A stretch of 62,622 nt of DNA from Welwitschia mirabilis (Eukaryota; Gnetophyta; Gnetopsida; Welwitschiales). A model generated the notes under the pieces. The model saw only the letters and a program-made list of their open reading frames with translations. It did no database searches and was not told the DNA's origin. Location of the stretch: contig JBOZIK010000001.1 of NCBI GenBank assembly GCA_051453625.1, forward strand, positions 230,161,569-230,224,190, written 5' to 3'. Shown in pieces: positions 49,879-61,262 of this stretch. The position numbers and the translations under genes are program-made. Position 1 is the stretch's first letter, and every line of letters starts with the position of its first letter.

Positions 49879-50721
49879 TGTTAATAGATCTAGTTTTTAT
49901 GATTTTACTTGTTAAATGTTTTAAGCAATTGTGTAGATAGGTTAATACAAAGAACATCAGACCTTGATAAACCTTATATCATGATGGATCTTCAAAGACA
50001 ACATCTCACAAAAAAGGATTAATTAGTTAAAATAAAAATCAATTATTTAGATACATCTAGAAAACTAAAGATGTCATTAGTGAATATGCCTAGAAAATTA
50101 AAGATGTCTTGGATTTAATAGAATTTAAGTCATAGGCTAAGAGACAACTAACTCATTTAAGATGACTTTCTTAAAAGTTAAATCTAATATAGATAAAGGC
50201 ATCTACATATTTAAAGACATCTATATTAAACTAAAATAGTTAATATATTCATTTTAACTTTTAACTAATATCTTATATTTCAAGTAAGATATGAACTTCT
50301 ACATCATGAACTCGTGATCACGGATGTCCAAGAATAATATAGAGTGAATTTCATTAAAGTATGGATAAGTTGACTAAATACGTCTATAAAGTTAAATAAA
50401 TATTGAATCACTGAAGTTATGTACTCAATCCTAGATGTTTCTTATTCATTACATGGTGGTTACAAAATGAAATGACTAACTTTAAAGCTCAACTGGCTAA
50501 ATATTTTTTGTTTGTATAAATGATTGATGTTATAAGATAAATTACAACTTTTGGTATTTCATTGATCAATCATAAATACAAAACAAGGGATGCATGGGTG
50601 AAAGAAACTTCTCATAAAAAATCAAAAAATTACTTATAAAGGAGCTTGCATTACTTTCATCATCTTCCTTAGATCTTCGTTTTTGCATTCTTTATTTACA
50701 CTCATGATGATAAAAACAACA
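49879..50721 (+). repeat. 3' LTR of the non-autonomous element
   Basis: It pairs with 46751-47638 and ends AACAACA. No 5 bp duplication is visible between the flanks (AATGT and TCAAG). Confidence 0.85.
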
Positions 50722-51151
50722 TCAAGGTCTTAAATCTTCATCAAATCTATATCTTTAGACTTATTATTATATTGTAATTTTGGTTATTTACTATTGGATT
50801 ATTTTATTGTTGAATATTTTTGAAAGTCCTTTCTTGATTATCACATACATTATAAGGAAACTAGTATAAGGTTATTGATTTGAGATTGTGCTTGTAAGAA
50901 CTTGTTTATAAGGTTATTGGTAAGCCATAAAACCATTATTTCCTTACAGGGAATAAATTGATGCTTTGCAAGAAGACTTTCATTATTGTAAGGTTTATGA
51001 TGCACCTATGAAAACCACTATTTCATTAGGGTGAAGAGAGTGAGAATTTTACTATTGTAAGGTTTGTGGTGCATGTGTGAAAATCATTATTTACTTATGG
51101 AGGAGAGATATTACCTTATGAGAAGATCATTATTTATTATAAGGTTGGTAT
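50722..51151. repeat. LTR-end-like segment with about 70 bp tandem units
   Basis: Three units centred on TTGTAAGGTTTATGATGCAC, TTGTAAGGTTTGTGGTGCAT and TTATAAGGTTGG alternate with AAAACCACT / AAAATCATT words. It resembles the U5 end of Copia LTRs, but no second copy exists in the window. It may belong to the interrupted Copia element at 46.4 kb, or be a part of the neighbouring LTR lost from its 5' copy. Confidence 0.45.
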
Positions 51152-51299
51152 TCTTAATTTATATTTTTATCAAGTTGATGTAAAACTAACATTTTCTAGT
51201 ATAGCAAAATATTTTATAATTCTTGTAGAATATAATAATTCTTACAAGTCATAAGTAACCCAACATTTCTTACTAGCTTGACTTGAACCTAATAAGTAA

Positions 51300-51570
51300 A
51301 AGATCAAATAAGGGATTTATTGGATCCCAAAGGGATTAACCAAACTTATATCAAAAATCATAAAATATAATTTAATAACGAATTCATCGAATTCCAGAGG
51401 GGTCAATTGGACCTTTATCAAAAATTCTCAAATCCATTTTATCGAGGAATCACCCAAATTTCATAGGGGTCAACTAAACCTATGTAAAAGAATGTTTTAT
51501 CAAATTTCATAAGGATTGATTAGATAAAAAGAGGGTTGATCAAACTTAGACGACATGCAGTAACTTGATT
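51300..51570. repeat. Tandem units of about 70 bp inside the Copia LTR
   Basis: Units are recognised by TCCCAAAGGGATTAACCAAAC, TTCCAGAGGGGTCAATTGGAC, TTTCATAGGGGTCAACTAAAC and TTTCATAAGGATTGATTAGA when scanned in order. The 3' LTR has the same series at 62390-62600. Confidence 0.75.
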
Positions 51571-51798
51571 CTAAATGGGATCAATTAAACTAAGAAATTT
51601 AAATAACTTAGGTTGATTGAAATAATATTAGATTAATTAAATTTAGTAATAGCACTCAATGGGATTGACTAGATCCTTTAAAGGTTCAATCACTCATGGT
51701 AAACATGGAATCATTTAGCCTATTTTCTAGTCATTGTCTCCTTATTTTTTATCCATTGGAATATTGGATTCATTTGTAAATCCTAAAAATCCATCATC

Positions 51799-51806
51799 TA
51801 TATAAG
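51799..51806 (+). promoter_or_regulatory. TATA box of the Copia LTR
   Basis: TCTATATAAGCC lies about 450 bp before the LTR end, the usual place for the element promoter. Confidence 0.6.
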
Positions 51807-52250
51807 CCATACAAGTTAAAATATTAAAGAGATTTTTTTCCTTTAGGATAATGAATATTAGAAAAAAGAACTCTTTTATACTATAGAGATTTTAGTCAAA
51901 CAAACTACACTATACATACTTATATTTGTAAACTTGCTTTTAGATAAGGTATTTCTGACCTTGCTGTACTTTAGATTGGGTGAAATCAGTGTATTTTAGA
52001 ATACTCTTATCACTTAAAGCCTTACTTTATAAAGGTTAAAACTTAGCCTTAAAAAGTCCATTGATGATCTTCTTTTATATTTTATGTTTTTAGTTATTTT
52101 CATGTTTCTTCATTTAATCCTTATTAACAATATCTTAGTTCATTATTTGGAATACTCAATATTTATTAGTAAATTTTTAAAAGAATAATATTTAACTTTT
52201 AAATCCTATTCATCACTCCCCACTTTCACTCGGGTGTTAGATCCAACATT

Positions 52251-52262
52251 TGGTATTAGAGC
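52251..52262 (+). promoter_or_regulatory. Primer binding site, initiator Met tRNA
   Basis: TGGTATTAGAGC differs from the standard TGGTATCAGAGC by one C-to-T change. Confidence 0.9.
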
Positions 52263-52314
52263 TAGATTGATTCAGTCTTAGATCCTAATAGATCTTGACT
52301 TCAGAACCTCAACT

Positions 52315-53460
52315 ATGAGTAACTGTACTGATGGCCTCTCTACCAAAAGACCACCTATATTTGATGAAACTAAATATGCCTATTGGAAAGCCCAAATGAG
52401 AATTTTTATTATATATTTTAATGTAGATATTAAGGAGGTAATCTATAATGGATATGTTATGCCCACAATAGCCAAAACTAATAGTAATAACACCTCGATA
52501 ATTATTAAAAAACTTTGAGACTAGTGGACTCCTATTGACAAGGACAAATCAACCATAGATTTCCATGCTCTTAATACTATTTTTTAATGTAATGTGTAGA
52601 TGAATTTAAGATATAGTTAATTGTGAACATGCCAAATAAATTTTGGATATACTTAAAATAGAAAATAAGGGAACATACACAGTAAAACAAGTAAAGCTAT
52701 AGATGCTTATCTCAAAGTTTAAAGATATTCGCATGAAAGGAGAAGAAACTCTGCATGAGTTATTTAATATATTAATAGATATTCTAAACTTAATGAAAAG
52801 TTTAGGTGAAAATATGGATGAAGGAAAAAGTGATACAAAAAGTACTAAGATCTCTTTCAAAACATTTAAGATAAAGGTCATAGCCATCAAGAAAAGTAAA
52901 AACCTTAATTAAATAACCCTATATAAATTACAAGCTAATCTTCAAACTTATGAATTAAAGTTTTTAAAAGATTTTTAAAAAAGGTATTACATTAAAAAGT
53001 GTATAGGAAGATTCTAAATTTAAAAGATCAAATGAAGATCTTATTTAGGATAAAGTTGCATCATTAGCAAGTAGTTTTAAAAAATTCTTACATAGGAAAA
53101 AAAGATAATGAACCAAGCAAGGAACCAAAGAGGGATCAGTCTAATCCAAGAAAAGATCAAGAAAATAGAAAGAAAATCTAGTGCTATACCTATAAAGAAT
53201 ACAAACATGTTATAAATGAGTGTCCTAATAATAAAAGACATCATAAAAAATCTAAGACACCATCTTTAATTACCATTTGGGATACAATAGATGAAGAAGA
53301 AGATAACATCTCTAATCAAGAATCAGATGGAGATAGGAGACTTTTTTTCATGGTAATAGCTTCTTCCCTAAAAAACATGTTATGCTCAACTGAATTAGAT
53401 GATTTAGACCTTGTTGATGAAAGTTAAGAAGAAATAAAAGACACATATTAAGAACTTAAC
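52315..53460 (+). pseudogene. Copia gag remnant
   Basis: ATG at 52315 gives MSNCTDGLSTKRPPIFDETK and then YAYWKAQMRIFI, the usual copia gag start in which PP-F-G-NY-YWK-RM is conserved. From 52703 another frame reads MLISKFKDIRMKGEETLHEL, then NILIDILNLMKSLGE and KVIAIKKSKNLN, matching the UBN2-type gag core (MLV--YE-F-M--DETI-DM, KVTAI-E-KDL). At about 53180 CYTYKEYKHVINEC is a CCHC knuckle whose second Cys is Tyr (TGT to TAT). Acidic NISNQESDGD follows. Several frameshifts and stops break the gene. Confidence 0.88.
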
Positions 53461-53510
53461 TCAAAATTTTAAAAGTTAGAAAATTGGATTAATGAGTTAA
53501 AAAAAATAAT

Positions 53511-53520
53511 NNNNNNNNNN
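53511..53520. other. Assembly gap (10 N)
   Basis: It is a short undetermined run between gag and protease. Confidence 1.
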
Positions 53521-54205
53521 TAATAAAGAGTCTAAACAAGGAAAATAAAGAGTTGAAGGATGAATACAAGATGGTTTAATTAAAGAACATTGAGCTAATT
53601 TAAGAGATAAAAAGTTTATGTCATTTTGTTACAGAAATTAATCCATAACAAAAGAGACATTGACTTCACCTCTCCAAAAACACCCAATTAGTCAAAAAAG
53701 ATAACATGAAAAAATAAATCTAGTTCAAAAATTATTTGTTATTTCTTTAACAAGTTAGGTCACTTAAAATTATTTTGAAAATTTAAAAAGATAATGTTAT
53801 TCTCAAGTCTTACTAGTACTTTCTATTTAAATTTATTTCAAAGAACTATGTACTATGACATCCAAAAAGGACTACATGGGTAAGGGCTTTTAATTTGAAA
53901 AATTTATTAATTTAAATAGCATATAAGGTATCAAATGAAAATTTTTATTATTTGAATAGTGTTATTTTGAATAAATGATAGGTAAAAAATCAATATTTTA
54001 TCACTTAAACAATTTTGATAAAGGATAAGTAATCTTTGATGATAATGAAAAAGTCAAAATGGAAGGCATTGAAAGCATTGGTGGAGGTAACATGCCTAAA
54101 ATTAATGAAGTTTTATATGTGAATGATCTTAAACATAATTTACTTAGTATTAGTTAAATTTATGATAAATGTTATAAAGTTATTTTTGAGAGTTAAAAAT
54201 GTAAA
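53521..54205 (+). pseudogene. Copia protease remnant
   Basis: Around 53945-54010 the frame reads MIGKKSIFYHLNNFDKG, equivalent to the MTGDKS-F block that follows the DSGCS active site. The active-site residues themselves are degraded, with a stop at the expected place. VIFDDNEKVKMEGIESIG, then INEVLYVNDLKHNLLSIS, a stop and YDKCYKVIFES match the rest of the copia retropepsin (V-FGD--K--I-G-G-I, VLYV--LKHNLLSISQL). Confidence 0.82.
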
Positions 54206-54240
54206 GTTAGACATGATAAAAATGTAAAGTTAGACATGAT
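54195..54240. repeat. Perfect 23 bp tandem duplication
   Basis: 54195-54217 is repeated exactly at 54218-54240 (core ATGTAAAGTTAGACATGAT). It lies at the protease end and is younger than the surrounding substitutions. Confidence 0.95.
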
Positions 54241-54308
54241 AAAATAAATGAAGTTTTTTTTAATCAAATATAATAGATAATGTTTACAATATTCATCAAA
54301 CTTATTCT

Positions 54309-55345
54309 TTGTATTATTTTTCTTGTATAAACCAAGAAGAGTTATGGCACCCAAGGTTAAGACACATAAACTATGATCATCTTAAAACCATCATTAAAAA
54401 GGAAATTATGAGAGGAATTCCTAGAATAGATATTCATAAACATGGATTGAATGATGCTTGTCAAAAAGAAAACTTTCACAAGAGTAAAAATTTAGTCTCC
54501 TCAATAATGCCACTTGAACTCATTCACATCGACTTAGTGGAATCTGCATAAACCAATAGTTTAGGAGAAAAGCAATATTTTTTTTTTCTATGGTGAATGA
54601 CTTCTTTAGATTTACTTGGATTTTATTCCTAGAAAACAAGGCTAAAAGTTTCACAAGTTATGCTGAAATTTGTAATAAAATCCAAAATAATAAAGGATAC
54701 ACTATTAAAAAAATTAAAAGTGATCATAGAGGAGAAGTCAAAAATCATATTTTTAATAAATATTATGTGGACAATGGTATAGAACATTAGTTTTTAGCTC
54801 CAAAGACTCTAAAACAAAATGGAATTATAAAAAGAAAAAATTAGGTCCTTTAAGAAATAATAAGAATAATGCTAAATGATAAGGAAGTACCTAAAACATT
54901 TTAGTCTGAAGTCACAAGTAATGCATGCTATATTATCAACAAAGTTTATCTAATACTAGGTATAGATAAAACCCCCTATGAACTCTAAAAAGACAAAAAT
55001 CCAAATGTATCATATTTTAAGGTATTTGAAATTAAATGTTTTATCTTAAAGAATAGAGAACATTTGAGAAGATTTGAGTTTAGACCTAATGAAGTAATTT
55101 TCCTTGGATACTTAATTAGAAGTAGAGCTTACCCAATATTTAATAAATGAAGTTTAATAGTGAAAGAATCCATAAATATGCAAATAGATGAATTTAGCAC
55201 TAGACCTTTACTACCAAGTGGGGAAAAAATTTTGCTTCAAATATATCTACTATCAAAGAAGTATTAAATGAAAAAGAAGAAGAAATAACTCAAGAAGGTA
55301 CCTTCAAAAAAATTCAAAGAACTAAAAGATCATCCTCTTGAGTGA
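54309..55345 (+). pseudogene. Copia integrase remnant
   Basis: ELWHPRLRHINYDHLKTI is the GAG-pre-integrase HHCC start (LWH-RLGH). CQKENFHKS and LELIHIDLVES (-LIH-DL-GP) lead to the core, from 54590 MVNDFFRFTWILFL and IKKIKSDHRGE with the first two catalytic Asp visible. The block APKTLKQNGIIKRKN has Lys where the catalytic Glu of NGVVERKN should be, a GAA-to-AAA change. SYFKVFEIKCFIL, REHLRRFEFRPNEVIFLGY is the C-terminal block. Stops replace Gln or Trp at several places. Confidence 0.9.
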
Positions 55346-56395
55346 ATTATTGGCGATGTAAGCTGAAAAATAGACACAAGAAATTACCTTAAAACTTTTT
55401 ATGTCCATATCTATTATGTCTTTTAAATTGAATCCAAAAAATATTAAGAGGCCAAAACACATGAAGAAGGGATGATGGCAATGCAAGAATAATTACAATA
55501 ATTCAAAAGAAATGATATTTAGAAATTAGTAAAAAGACCAAAAGATCAAAATGTAATTGAAACAAATCGAATTTTTAAGAATAAGTGTAATGAACACAAT
55601 AATGTAATTAAGAACAAAGCTATATTAGTGACTCAAGGATACAATCAAATTAAAGGAATAGATGTACAACATACGTTTGCTCCTCTAGCAAGACTAGATA
55701 GTATTAGAATATTTTCTTCCTATGATACCTTCAAAACCTTTAAAGTTTTCCAAATGAATGTGAAAAGTGCCTTTTTAAATGAAACGCTAAATGAATAATT
55801 TTATATAGTGCGATCTCAAGGATTCATAGATTCACATAGACCAAACCATGTCTATAAAGTTAAAAAGGCATTGTATAGTTTAAAATAGGCACCAACGGCA
55901 TGGTGTGAAAAATTAACAACATTTCTTAAATAAAATGGTTATACTTGTGGAGTAGTAAATAAAACTCTCTCTATTAAGAATTCTATAAAGTACTTTATCA
56001 TCATTCAAATCTCTATTAATGACATAATTTTTGGATCCTTAAAAGAAAACTCTCAAAAGAGTTTGCTAATAATATGACAACACACTTTGAGATGAGTATT
56101 CTTAGTAAGGCAAGCATGTTTCTTGGTCTACAAGTTAAACAAACAAAATAAGGTTTTTTCCCCTCTAAATTAAAATATGCAAAGGAGTTGATTAAGTGAT
56201 TTAGATATAGAAATACAAAGTCAACCAATAGTTCTATATCAACTTCGTGTAAAATTAGCCTTGATAATCATGGTAAAATATGGATTAAAAACTTTCTAGG
56301 AGCATGATAGCAAGCTTATTATACCTAACTACTAGCAGGCCTATCATAATGTTTAGTGTTACTATGTGTAAAAAATATTGAATTAATCCTAATAA
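55346..56395 (+). pseudogene. Copia reverse transcriptase remnant
   Basis: NKAILVTQGYNQIKGIDVQ, TFAPLARLDSIRIF, FKVFQMNVKSAFLNETLNE, stop, FYI, then VYKVKKALYSLK, stop, APTAWCEKL match the copia RT signatures (K-RLVA-GY-Q-EGID--ETFAPVAR, QMDVK-AFLNG-L-EEVY, V--L-KALYGLKQAPRAWY). The catalytic YVDD box reads SIND before IIFGS, so the first Asp is lost. Both stops shown are Gln codons in the family. Confidence 0.92.
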
Positions 56396-56935
56396 ATTAC
56401 ATCTTCAAGCTGTCAAAAGAATCATAAGATATATAAAAAAAACAAGTGAATATGGGCTATGGGATCACACAAAAACTTCATTTGAACTAATAGGCTTTAG
56501 TGATGTAGACTGAGCTAGTTATAAAGATGATCATAAGAGCACTAGTGAAAAATATTTTTTTATAGGATAATTATTGGTAAGATAGGTAAGTAAGAAGGAA
56601 AATTCTATTTCTCTTTTCATAGAAAAGGTGGAAGACATAGTGGCAGAAAGCTACTACACACATCTTCTATGGATGAAAGAAATGCTCAAAGATGTTGGAG
56701 TTAACTATATTAAGGTACTAATTGTTTATGATAATACAAGTGTAATTAATATTTTAAAAAACCTTGTTTAGCATTCTCAAACTAAACATATTGAACTTAG
56801 ACATCATTTTCTTGCAAATTAAGTAGATAAGGGTAACATTTTGATAAATTTCATAAGCACTGATAGACAATTAGTTAATATTTTTATAAAACCCCTAAAC
56901 TTTAAAAACTTTTTGAGTCTTTATCATGAATTAGG
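56396..56935 (+). pseudogene. Copia RNase H remnant
   Basis: After a degraded first half, AESYYTHLLWMKEMLKDVG, then VYDNTSVINILKNLV, stop, HSQTKHIELRHHFLAN, stop, VDKGNILINF and TDRQLVNIFIKPL match the end of copia RNase H (AE--A------WM---L-D-G, CDN-SAI-I--NPV-H-RTKHI-I--HF-R). Stops again fall at Gln codons. Confidence 0.9.
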
Positions 56936-57344
56936 AGTTATATCTCTATCCTCCAACTAATAGTAGGGTAGTTGACTAGATTTATAATTTAGTCAATCAG
57001 ACCTTGAGACATTAAGTTAATCAAAACTTACACTTGGTCATCTAGACTTCCTCTAGGAAAATTAAAATCAATCAGGTCAATCTAAATTTGATCCCAGTTG
57101 ACTAGACCTAAAATAAACTTTTTAACCTATGCCTTAATGGGTCTATCAAAACATAATCTAGTCAACTAGACTTATAGGATTAAGAGTGGAAGAAAGGTAG
57201 TGGATCTAATTTTTTTTAATAAAATTTAATTTATTTTACCCTAGTTATAAAATATTTTAGAATCCTCCCTTCCTTATTTTCACTTATCTTCTTGTCTCTT
57301 TTAAATCTTATCTATTTTATTTCATTTCTCTTGGTATTTAGTAA
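56936..57344 (+). other. Copia 3' spacer with GTTGACTAGAC-type motifs
   Basis: AGTTGACTAGACC, AGTCAACTAGAC and related words recur at 56970-57175, alternating between sense and reverse complement. Similar GGTCAACTAAACC words fill the LTR tandem at 51.3-51.5 kb and 62.4-62.6 kb. Confidence 0.6.
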
Positions 57345-57839
57345 ATGTCATGTGCTTCATGCTAGAAGGACCTTTCAAAAAATCAAGATAAAAGGAGGGA
57401 GAAAGCAAAAATCTAAAATATTTCTACTTAGGAATATCAAATGAATCCTTGGACACATTCACTGAGAATTTTGAAATGGAGCCTATATGTCAAAGGAGGC
57501 TAGTAGCTTTAGGGAAATTTAGAGAACTTGAGGATATGATAAGAGTACTTAATGATCTATATCTTTCTTATTTATTTAAGGTTTATAGGTCTACATATCC
57601 TTTTCTTATCTACATCTTCTATTGTAAATCCTCTTATAATGTGAATTATTTAACTCTTTTGATACTTGTATTAGGAAAAAGAATATGAGTTATCTTAGAT
57701 ATGATTGCCTCCATCACAAATATTTCTAAAGAAGATTATGAGAAGTATTAGCCCTTGTATGATTCCATGGAGGGATAAGGCATAAGTCATCAAGGATCTC
57801 TATGGGAAACTCATTTGGTGGAAAACCATCCTTTTCAAC
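57345..57839 (+). pseudogene. Possible env-like ORF, first part
   Basis: A coding-like stretch includes an open frame from about 57437 with SNESLDTFTENFEMEPICQR, then LVALGKFRELEDMIRVLN. In Sirevirus-type copia elements an additional ORF sits in this position after RNase H. I base the call on position and composition, not on a recognised motif. It is cut at 57840 by an inserted segment and contains stops. Confidence 0.4.
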
Positions 57840-60800
57840 TGTCACATCTAGATTTTTTCCTAAATTTAGAAACCTTCCTAGTCAATTTAGATAAATGATT
57901 AATTATTAGAAATTTAATAATAAAAATAAGTTTAATTCCAAATTGTTTAAAAAGAATAAAATAAGTGATAAAAGTAAGAGTTAAATTAGGTATTAAATTG
58001 ATTATTATTTTAGAATATATTAAAAGATTAACTTATAGTAATTCTTTTAGTTAGTTGATTTAAAGATTGAGTTAACTACAAAATTTATTATTTCTTATGC
58101 ATGAGTTTTATTTATAGTGAAATTTAAATACTTGACCTATCATGAAGTTATTATTTTAGAAGGTTCAATTATTTGAGCTTACTACTGATCATGCATGATT
58201 TTCTATTAGATGCAGTTTACCATTAGATTTATTTATGCATGTTAGATTTTTGAAAGTCTAGTATAATCTTGGATATTTTAAGTTAACTTGGAATCTGACT
58301 TATAGCTTGACATAAGTATCTTCTACTAGTTATGATGTATTTTGTATTTTTCATGCTGTAGTTAACATTTATATCTTATTCATGCACTAGAAATTACATG
58401 TTATCTTGAGTATTATTTCATTATTATTATTGGCATGAAATTTGATTTATTATCAGATGATATTATGTTATTGTTCATACCTAGTGGCCAAACTTGGAAA
58501 TAAAGGATTAAGAAAAACTAAACCTCCCATTAAAACCTAATTCCACTGTTAGTCCTATTGTTAGTTTTATGTTATAAATACTTGATTCCCCCTTACAATT
58601 AGAGTCATAGGATTTCACCTTGTAACCTAATCATGTGGAGTTTAGACCTAACCAAGAGCACCTTGGAGTTTATCTAAGACCAGATGTGTTCCATAACCAT
58701 TACTTTTAATTCTTGCCTGCTATGTTAATCCTCATATTTATAATCTAAATATATAAAATGTTTTATATATTTATGCATGTGTTTCAAAGTATCAAGTAAT
58801 TTTATAATCGCCTTCACTCTTGTGTTAGTTGACTTGAGTTCTCTTAAGTCTTAGCTTTTGAAGACCTTGTAAAACTATTGTGAGCTTGTTGTTAACTTAT
58901 CATGTGTTCTTCTTGAACACTCTTTTTCTTATGAGACTTGTGTTGGAAATATTGGATGACTGTTAACCTGTATGAACTAAATTAAGAATGTAATACTGGC
59001 CAAGGTAACCACATGTATAGACTTCAAAGAGTGTAACTCTCTATTGAAAGTCCCAAGGCCATGGGACCAGATTACCAGGGCTCAGAAGGAAAGATTATGT
59101 ACTTTTATGATTTTTCCCTCTTCTTAGCAGCATGCATGTTGGATTACTTTTGTGATTGGATAATCATAAATAAGATAAGATGAACTGATAGTAGTCTTGG
59201 TTATATCACTCATTGTAAATCTATCCTTGTCTTGGATACCTTCCTCCCAACCTGATTCCTTAATATAAGCCACACTTGGAGCTGTGATGATTCAGTTCTC
59301 ATACCACCTGTGCTTGTGTAAGAAATGTTGCATGTAGGAAAGCTGAGGCGAACCAGTGATTGATTCAATAGCTTCATATTACATACATGTTTACTCCTAA
59401 AATTATATGGTTGTTGTTAGTTAAATATTTTATAGAGGCTTAAATTCTCTAATACTTGTTGACTCGAAGTTTCTTGAAGATGCAATGATATTATGATTCT
59501 AATTATGTGATTTTGAGTTTTATTGGCATGATGCTAATTCTTTAACTGGATTTATGTTGATAATACAAGACTATATTGCATCTTATGTGATTAGAAATTA
59601 TGTACCAATTTTCTTTCTTTGTAAAGATTTACTTAAGAAATATGCTTATATGCATATTACAATTTGTCCTTTAGTTGCTACCATATTATTTATTAAACTT
59701 TGTGGATATATTCGTAGGAATTACCAGTTATAGTTGGCATAAAAAAAGGATGTACTTATTAATTTATCATACTCAGTCAACTAGTGTAATTAATATGTGA
59801 GCTTTGAGTCTTTACATTGCCTAGTTCTTATGACTACATCATATGCCAGGCTTAGATTAGCTTTCTTGTGGAGCACTTACTTCTCTCAACTTATATTTCT
59901 ATTATTATAGCATGACTATATAATAGTTAATTTAATTACTCCTACATATATATATTCATCTTGTAGTTATGTCAATCATTGGCCATTGAAAATGAGAAAT
60001 TTTAAACAAGTACTAAGTCATAATAGAGTTCCTACAACAATAATCTTAAGTGAAGTTGTAGTGTAATGGTTGAGATACTGGTAGATGGATAGGAGGTATC
60101 AGGATGAATCCTCTATTCTTACATTTTTAAGGTGCGTAATAAATTATTGCCTTCTTGTTATCCATCTCCTAACAGAAAATATTGTAATAGGGTCTTAAGA
60201 TTTTAACATGCTAAAGTAGCCACTTGTCATCAATCCTAAGTCCACATGCCTTACCAGCCACCACCTTGATTTCCACAGTGCATAGGATTTCCATGTGGTG
60301 TCCAAAATAGCTGATAGCCTTCAAATAAATTTCTGCACCACCTCCTTTTCCAATATGCTAGATGATTATCCTTCTAGTTAATGTCTCCCTTAAAATTAGC
60401 CATGCAAGACCCACCATTGATACTTGCATTCAGTGCTACTCCTATGAACTCTAACCACCCTATTGTAGTTTCTCGCATCATGTTAACACAACCTTAAATC
60501 ACTTTTGTAAGTCACTACTGCCCCATGTTCAACCTTCCAGCCGTCATTTGAACCAAGCCCACCATTGTTCCTTTCATGGTGATCGCCATCATTCTTGTCC
60601 TTTTGCAATCTATGTTGTGCCAATTACTACTCCCCTACTTTATCATCACCACAACTGCCTTTAGTTTTGGAGTCCATTCACTACTCACACTCCCTTCTTA
60701 GATAACATCTGGAATATTTTGGTTTAATTGTTGTGTGATTTTTTCTTATTTAGATCTTAATGCAAAGGCATTCCATATTTTGTAGTTAATTAATTTTAAG

Positions 60801-61262
60801 GTTAAAGGCTCATTAAATTTGTATTCCTTCTTTCAAATCTTACTTATAATTGTATTAGTATGAATATGAATTGCAACTGTGCTTGCCAGTGCTTGATAAA
60901 ATAAGCACCACATTTCATGGGGTCAATCTAAAAAGGGGTTAAACTTGTGAATCCTTATATTTATTGGTGTTTTTGTTTCCTCTTTATAGTCATTATCTTT
61001 TCACATAAGGGTTAGTTCATACCCTTTTGGGTATGTACTCCATCTTTGAATTTACTAAGTGATATACATATCTTTAGCCTATATGCCATTCTCAACTATG
61101 TTTGAATTAAAACTTACTTTTAGAGAAGACATGAATATGACCTAAGTATTTTTATTTTATACCTCTTGTGATTATTAAAAAATCTCAAAATTTTTAAGGA
61201 TGTCATATTAATTAAAACTGATTAATTTTGAACATTTTTATGCTTGTGGCAAAAACAGGAAT
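57840..61262 (+). mobile_element. Insert beginning like a Del-type LTR (possible solo LTR)
   Basis: TGTCACATCTAGATTTTTTC at 57840 matches the start of the Del-type LTR at 40399 (minus strand). What follows is LTR-like: AT-rich, with TTATAAATACTTG near 58.57 kb as a possible TATA box, C-rich pockets at 60.2-60.7 kb, and no ORF. The putative end near 61262 (GGAATGTTACA) is uncertain. Coding-like Copia sequence lies on both sides. A solo LTR of about 3.4 kb is the simplest reading, but neither a target-site duplication nor a second copy confirms it. Confidence 0.5.
60045..60175 (+). mobile_element. tRNA-derived SINE head (A and B boxes)
   Basis: TAGTGTAATGG (60059-60069) fits the A-box consensus TRGYNNARNGG. 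AGGATGAATCC (60101-60111) is a weakened B box. Box spacing is 42 bp, the same as in the copy at 4863-4915, and TAATGGTTGAGA / TAATAGTTGAGA and GGAGGT words are shared. Its nesting in the 57840 insert gives a relative age. Confidence 0.55.

Larger units (their letters stand above)
46751..50721 (+). mobile_element. Non-autonomous LTR element without pol
   Basis: Direct repeats 46751-47638 and 49879-50721 flank 2.2 kb. A purine run AATAAGGAGAT precedes the 3' copy, and an AGTAGCAAAAAT word just after the 5' copy could be a G-to-A eroded Met primer site. The interior has no protease, RT or integrase, and contains a decayed basic/acidic ORF (48262-48480) and a 392-base gap. A large retrotransposon derivative (LARD) best fits. 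Pol could be hidden only if the gap is much larger than drawn. Confidence 0.7.
51152..52248 (+). repeat. 5' LTR of the Copia element
   Basis: Its first part matches 62222-62622 (for example CAACATTTCTTACTAGCTT in both). It ends TCCAACA, two bases before the primer site. It contains a TATA box and four units of about 70 bp. Confidence 0.88.

Noticed and set aside
51300-51570. Tandem units as a CRISPR-like array
   Set aside because: The units are diverged, lack unique spacers of constant size, and are part of a plant LTR repeated at the other end.
60059-60111. Functional tRNA gene
   Set aside because: Only A- and B-box-like words are present. Acceptor and anticodon stems do not form, and the B box is degraded.
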